A stretch of DNA of 45,548 nt, taken from assembly GCA_010024385.1 (NCBI GenBank), contig RGHD01000006.1, positions 1 to 45,548 of the forward strand, read 5' to 3'. This DNA comes from Actinomycetota bacterium (GTDB lineage Bacteria > Actinomycetota > Actinomycetes > Nanopelagicales > Nanopelagicaceae). Each line of letters begins with the position of its first letter. Position 1 is the first letter of the stretch. This document shows, one piece after another, positions 42,625-45,548 of this stretch. Made by a program: the position numbers and the translations under genes. The notes beneath the pieces were generated by a model. It saw only the letters and a program-made list of their open reading frames with translations, made no database searches and had not been told where the DNA came from.

Positions 42625-43866
42625 CTAGTCATTGGCCTGGCCGCTGCGGTGCATATAGCGGCCCAAGAAATCAGCCTTCATATCGGTGAAATTGCCATCC
42701 AGGAGTGCTTGTCGCATCTGATCGACTAAACGCACGATAAAGCGCTCGTTATGGATTGTGGCAAGGGTTGAAGCGATGATTTCTTTGCCGCGGAATACAT
42801 GGTGCATATAAGCCCGTGTGTAGTGCGTGCACGTGTAACAGTCACACTCATCATCAATGGCCGTGAAATCGCGCTTGTAGGCGCTGTTAGAGAGGTTAAA
42901 ACGCCCTTCCATCGTATACACAGCACTTGTACGTGCAATTCTGGAGGCTAAGACGCAGTCAAATGTATCGATGCCGTTTTCAACCCCCACAAAGAGATCT
43001 TCGGGTGCGCCAATACCCAACAAGTGTTTTGGTTTGTTTTCTGGCAGTACCTGATTGACCCAAGAAATGATTGTTCCCAGTGAATCTTTATCTAACGCCC
43101 CGCCAATTCCAAAACCGTCAAAGGACTGTCCGGAAGATTCAAGGCCTGCCAAATCTGCAGCAGCTTTCTTGCGCAGGTCTTCATATTGAGCCCCTTGGAT
43201 AACACCGAAAAGGGCTTGGTAAGCCTTGGTGGATCGCTCATCGGTTAGGCGCTTGTGTTCATCTAAACAACGAACGGCCCACGCCAGCGTCCTATCCATC
43301 GCTAACTCTTGATAACGCCGGGTGTTATGCAAGGTGGTGCACTCATCAAAGGCGAAGATGATGTCGGCGCCAATTTCATGTTGGACCTTCATAGAAATCT
43401 CAGGGGTGAAGCGGTGCATCGAGCCATCTAGATGGGATTTAAAAGTCACTCCCTCATCATCAACATGGGCCAGGCGTTCTTTATTATCTGCGATGACATC
43501 ATCTCGGCGAAATGTTTGGGCATCCATCGCTAATACTTTTTTAAATCCCACACCTAGGGATAAAACTTGAAATCCACCAGAGTCAGTCATTGTTGGTCCA
43601 GGCCAGTTCATAAATTGGGCAAGACCGCCGGCCTCATCTAAGACATCAGAGCCGGGTTGTAAATAAAGGTGATAGGCATTAGCGAGAAGTGCTTGAGCCC
43701 CAAGATCTGCCATGGCCTCTGGAAGAACTGATTTAACTGTGGCCTTAGTTCCCACCGGAATAAAAGCTGGCGTTTGAATCGCACCATGGGGAGTGGTGAT
43801 AGTTCCAACGCGGGCCATGGAAGCTTCTTGGCTAGATTTAATCTCAAAGGAGAAACCCGTACTCAA
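42625..43866 (-). CDS. tgt: tRNA-guanine transglycosylase
   Basis: A 413-residue enzyme that inserts a queuosine precursor or queuine at wobble position 34 of GU(N) tRNAs. Key parts are DSGGFQVLSLG with the substrate-binding Asp, GIGAPEDLFVGVENGIDTFDCV with the nucleophile Asp, and the zinc site CDCYTC with a downstream HH. The TTG at 43864-43866 is chosen because GFSFEI matches the usual start region and AAGG lies seven nt upstream; an in-frame extension to 43941 runs past marR's promoter. No other queuosine genes are in view. Confidence 0.92.
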   Translation of the reverse strand: MSTGFSFEIKSSQEASMARVGTITTPHGAIQTPAFIPVGTKATVKSVLPEAMADLGAQALLANAYHLYLQPGSDVLDEAGGLAQFMNWPGPTMTDSGGFQVLSLGVGFKKVLAMDAQTFRRDDVIADNKERLAHVDDEGVTFKSHLDGSMHRFTPEISMKVQHEIGADIIFAFDECTTLHNTRRYQELAMDRTLAWAVRCLDEHKRLTDERSTKAYQALFGVIQGAQYEDLRKKAAADLAGLESSGQSFDGFGIGGALDKDSLGTIISWVNQVLPENKPKHLLGIGAPEDLFVGVENGIDTFDCVLASRIARTSAVYTMEGRFNLSNSAYKRDFTAIDDECDCYTCTHYTRAYMHHVFRGKEIIASTLATIHNERFIVRLVDQMRQALLDGNFTDMKADFLGRYMHRSGQAND

Positions 43867-43929
43867 TGGCTCACCTTTCTTAAATTTAAAAGTAGTTGAA
43901 GCTTCAACTGTTAGCGTAGACTGATAACT

Positions 43930-44412
43930 ATGGCAGGCCAAAACGCTACCGCACCCCGGTGGCTCAATACTGCCGAAATGAAGGCCTGGCGCCGATACAT
44001 CATCGCCAGCCGTCGCTTATTAGAGGCCCTGGATAGTGATTTAGATAGCCATGATTTATCAATGCCTGATTATGAAATCTTGGCCCTTCTAAGTGATGCC
44101 CCTGATCGCAAAATGCGAATGAGTGAACTAGCAGACATCGCCTTGCTATCGCGCTCGCGTTTATCGCATCGGATGAAAGTGATGGAAAAGGCTGGCTGGG
44201 TAAAGCGCGAGGCTTGCCCATCAGATAAACGTGGCTACTTTGCCGTGATGACCGCCAAAGGCTGGAAAGTAATTGTGGCCGCGGCCCCAGATCATGTGGA
44301 GAGTGTGCGCTCCCGCTTTGTTGATCATTTATCAAAGGCTGATCAAGAAGTAATAGCAACGATATTTGCTCGGGTGGAAGAGTCACTTCGCAAAGATGGA
44401 AGTCATGATTAA
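43930..44412 (+). CDS. MarR-family transcriptional regulator
   Basis: A 160-residue winged-helix regulator of the MarR type. The DNA-binding region (about 48-105) has YEILALLSDAPDRKMRMSEL, then LSRSRLSHRMKVMEKAGWVKRE and the wing DKRGYFAVMT. Flanking helices give dimerisation. TAGACT at 43917-43922, 7 nt before the ATG, gives a leaderless start divergent from tgt. The target is unknown; the nearest MFS gene is at 45057, with the H1-like gene between. Confidence 0.9.
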   Translation: MAGQNATAPRWLNTAEMKAWRRYIIASRRLLEALDSDLDSHDLSMPDYEILALLSDAPDRKMRMSELADIALLSRSRLSHRMKVMEKAGWVKREACPSDKRGYFAVMTAKGWKVIVAAAPDHVESVRSRFVDHLSKADQEVIATIFARVEESLRKDGSHD

Positions 44413-44430
44413 AGAATAAAAGTGCATAAA

Positions 44431-44460
44431 AAAACCCGCCACATAAAGTGGCGGGTTTTT
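44431..44460. terminator. Bidirectional rho-independent terminator
   Basis: AAAACCCGCCAC (44431-44442) pairs perfectly with GTGGCGGGTTTT (44448-44459) around ATAAA, with T-runs on both strands. It serves both marR and the converging H1-like gene. Confidence 0.92.
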
Positions 44461-44471
44461 TTAATTGCTAA

Positions 44472-44822
44472 TTACTTAGCAGCTGCCTTCTTGCGACGGC
44501 GCTTCTTTGGAGCAGCTGTAGCAGCTGCTGCCTTCTTACGGCGACGCTTTGGCGCAGCCTTCTTAGCTGCTGCCTTCTTGCGGCGCTTCTTTGGAGCAGC
44601 CTTCTTAGCTGCTGCCTTCTTACGACGACGCTTTGGAGCAGCCTTCTTAGCTGCTGCCTTCTTACGGCGACGCTTTGGAGCAGCCTTCTTTGCTGCTGCC
44701 TTCTTGCGGCGCTTCTTTGGTGCTGCTGCTACTGCAGCTGCCTTCTTACGGCGCTTCTTTGGTGCAGCTGGTGCTGCTGCCTTCTTGCGCTTCTTTGGTG
44801 CTGCTTTCTTTGCTGCGGCCAC
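44472..44822 (-). CDS. Histone H1-like Lys/Ala/Arg/Pro repeat protein
   Basis: A 116-residue protein composed almost only of Ala, Lys, Arg and Pro. It repeats a 14-residue unit of the form KKAAAKKAAPKRRR, with about four good copies in the middle. This resembles the tails of actinobacterial HupB or histone H1, but no folded HU domain is present. It probably binds DNA or RNA and compacts the chromosome; this is inference. The start is a GTG with AGGAG six nt upstream. A consensus-like promoter lies about 190 nt upstream, across an AT-rich leader. Long opposite-strand frames are mirror artefacts of the repeat. Confidence 0.85.
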   Translation of the reverse strand: MAAAKKAAPKKRKKAAAPAAPKKRRKKAAAVAAAPKKRRKKAAAKKAAPKRRRKKAAAKKAAPKRRRKKAAAKKAAPKKRRKKAAAKKAAPKRRRKKAAAATAAPKKRRRKKAAAK

Positions 44823-45018
44823 GTACTTCTCCTATCGGAATGGTTCGGATCCGTCACCCAAACCTGTTCGTGGATAAGCGTGACATCATTTTGGTAAAAA
44901 TGCCAACATTTTGTGAGAAAAAATAAAGCGCGTGTCGCAAATTAAATAATTTATTTTTTTATGCATTTGCGCAAAATTCGCAATTTTTTATTTTTGATTA
45001 ATTAATTATTTGTGAAAA

Positions 45019-45047
45019 GTATTAAAAATCCCGCAAATTCCTGTCAA
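45019..45047 (-). promoter_or_regulatory. Consensus-like promoter for H1-like gene
   Basis: Minus-strand TTGACA (plus-strand 45042-45047) is separated by 17 nt from TAATAC (45019-45024). The downstream leader to the GTG start (44823-45018) is very AT-rich. Confidence 0.6.
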
Positions 45048-45056
45048 GTACCCGTT

Positions 45057-45548
45057 TTACTCCTCAGAATCTGGATTTAGGCGTGAATTTTCCGCCGATT
45101 TCTTGTTTTCGAGGGCAAATGTGCTGGTTCGGATGTCGAATTTTCTAAATTCTGGCATCAAAAGGGCAAGTAACCCGACGGTAACTACGCAAATAATCCC
45201 GCCACTTGTTACCGAAATCGACAATGTAGTAGCCGCGGCCATAGAAGCTGCGCGCATCTGTCCGGCTAATGGTCCTAGCGAATATGACAGCAACTCAATA
45301 CCGGCAAGACGTCCGCGGAAATTATCGGGAATAGTTTGGTTCCACATCGCAGATCGAAAGAGAGCGCTGACCATGTCAGAAGCCCCGGCCAAGGTCAGAA
45401 ATAGAAGTACGACCCAGAGATAGTTAGTAACTCCAGATAAAGCAATTGCCGCACCCCAACCGATGGCCGCCCACATGATCGCCTTTCCATAAAAGTGAAC
45501 ATGTGAAATCCAGCCGCTGGTCAAGGTGATGATGATTGGCGGTGGCTC
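45057..45548 (-). CDS. MFS exporter, C-terminal part (cut by window edge)
   Basis: About 163 residues of the C-terminal half of an EntS-like MFS_3 transporter; the frame continues off the right edge. Markers are LTSGWISHVHFYGKA, GASDMVSALFRSAMWNQTIPDNFRGRLAGIELLSYSLGP in pieces, and a polar acidic tail. It belongs to the same group as the tandem pair at 32424 and 33649 but differs in detail. The stop at 45057 is 10 nt from the promoter of the H1-like gene on the same strand. Confidence 0.85.
   Translation of the reverse strand, partial: EPPPIIITLTSGWISHVHFYGKAIMWAAIGWGAAIALSGVTNYLWVVLLFLTLAGASDMVSALFRSAMWNQTIPDNFRGRLAGIELLSYSLGPLAGQMRAASMAAATTLSISVTSGGIICVVTVGLLALLMPEFRKFDIRTSTFALENKKSAENSRLNPDSEE

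Noticed and set aside
44422-44877. Plus-strand gene of FLRRRFGAAFLAAAF-type repeats
   Set aside because: Mirror translation of the Lys/Ala-rich repeat on the minus strand, crossing a strong bidirectional terminator.
44867-45020. Replication origin (AT-rich DNA with one near-match to a DnaA box, CGTGGATAA)
   Set aside because: Only one imperfect DnaA-like site and no dnaA, dnaN or rpmH nearby; better explained as promoter and leader of the H1-like gene.

Overview
ORGANISM. The window looks like chromosome from a small, streamlined actinobacterium. The best guess is a freshwater planktonic lineage such as Nanopelagicales (acI); this is inference, since no rRNA or tRNA is visible. The actinobacterial signs are a SenX3/RegX3-type phosphate regulon, PGPGW and PH-domain membrane proteins, an unusually long DppB-type permease, a lysine/alanine-only histone-H1-like protein, and many leaderless genes with a TAnnnT box 6-7 nt before the start codon. 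Streamlining shows in moderate-to-low GC, very short intergenic gaps, ATGA overlaps inside operons, and convergent genes that share their stop-codon bases.

LAYOUT. Positions 1-1711 are an AT-rich accessory stretch: four small unrelated genes, with an identical 20-bp repeat at each of the three junctions between them. Positions 1729-4119 hold a possible gene remnant and small stress or resistance genes (DinB-like, SMR efflux, a lone TipAS domain, DUF1761, YCII). Positions 4182-11617 are mostly housekeeping: CynX-type MFS, UppP, a DUF1801-MORN protein, the TldD/TldE protease pair, a manganese-type (yybP-ykoY) riboswitch with its TerC gene, PGPGW and GNAT. Positions 11614-22345 form a polyamine / basic amino acid locus: enolase-superfamily enzyme, PotABCD-type transporter, Zn alcohol dehydrogenase, PuuC-like aldehyde dehydrogenase, Orn/Lys/Arg decarboxylase and GabT. 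Positions 22342-29011 are the phosphate regulon: regX3-senX3 divergent from phoU-pstC-pstA-pstB-pstS, with PHO-box-like repeats. Positions 29097-34953 hold a 49-aa membrane peptide, a second DinB-like protein, a MalT-like LuxR regulator and two tandem MFS paralogues. Positions 35141-42622 carry a peptide-type (Opp/Dpp) ABC importer interrupted by an antisense PH-domain gene and followed by a TRIC-type channel gene. Positions 42625-45548 hold tgt, a MarR regulator, the H1-like protein and a third MFS gene cut by the window edge.

HOW IT WORKS TOGETHER. The central half reads as nutrient scavenging: polyamine-type uptake with amine catabolism to succinate, high-affinity phosphate uptake under two-component control, and oligopeptide uptake. 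All three solute-binding proteins have plain signal-peptidase-I sites rather than lipoboxes. Two of the three importers have hairpin structure between the binding-protein gene and the permease genes. The most unusual parts are the repeat-punctuated cassette-like row at the left edge, the density of leaderless starts, and a SenX3-like kinase without membrane helices.
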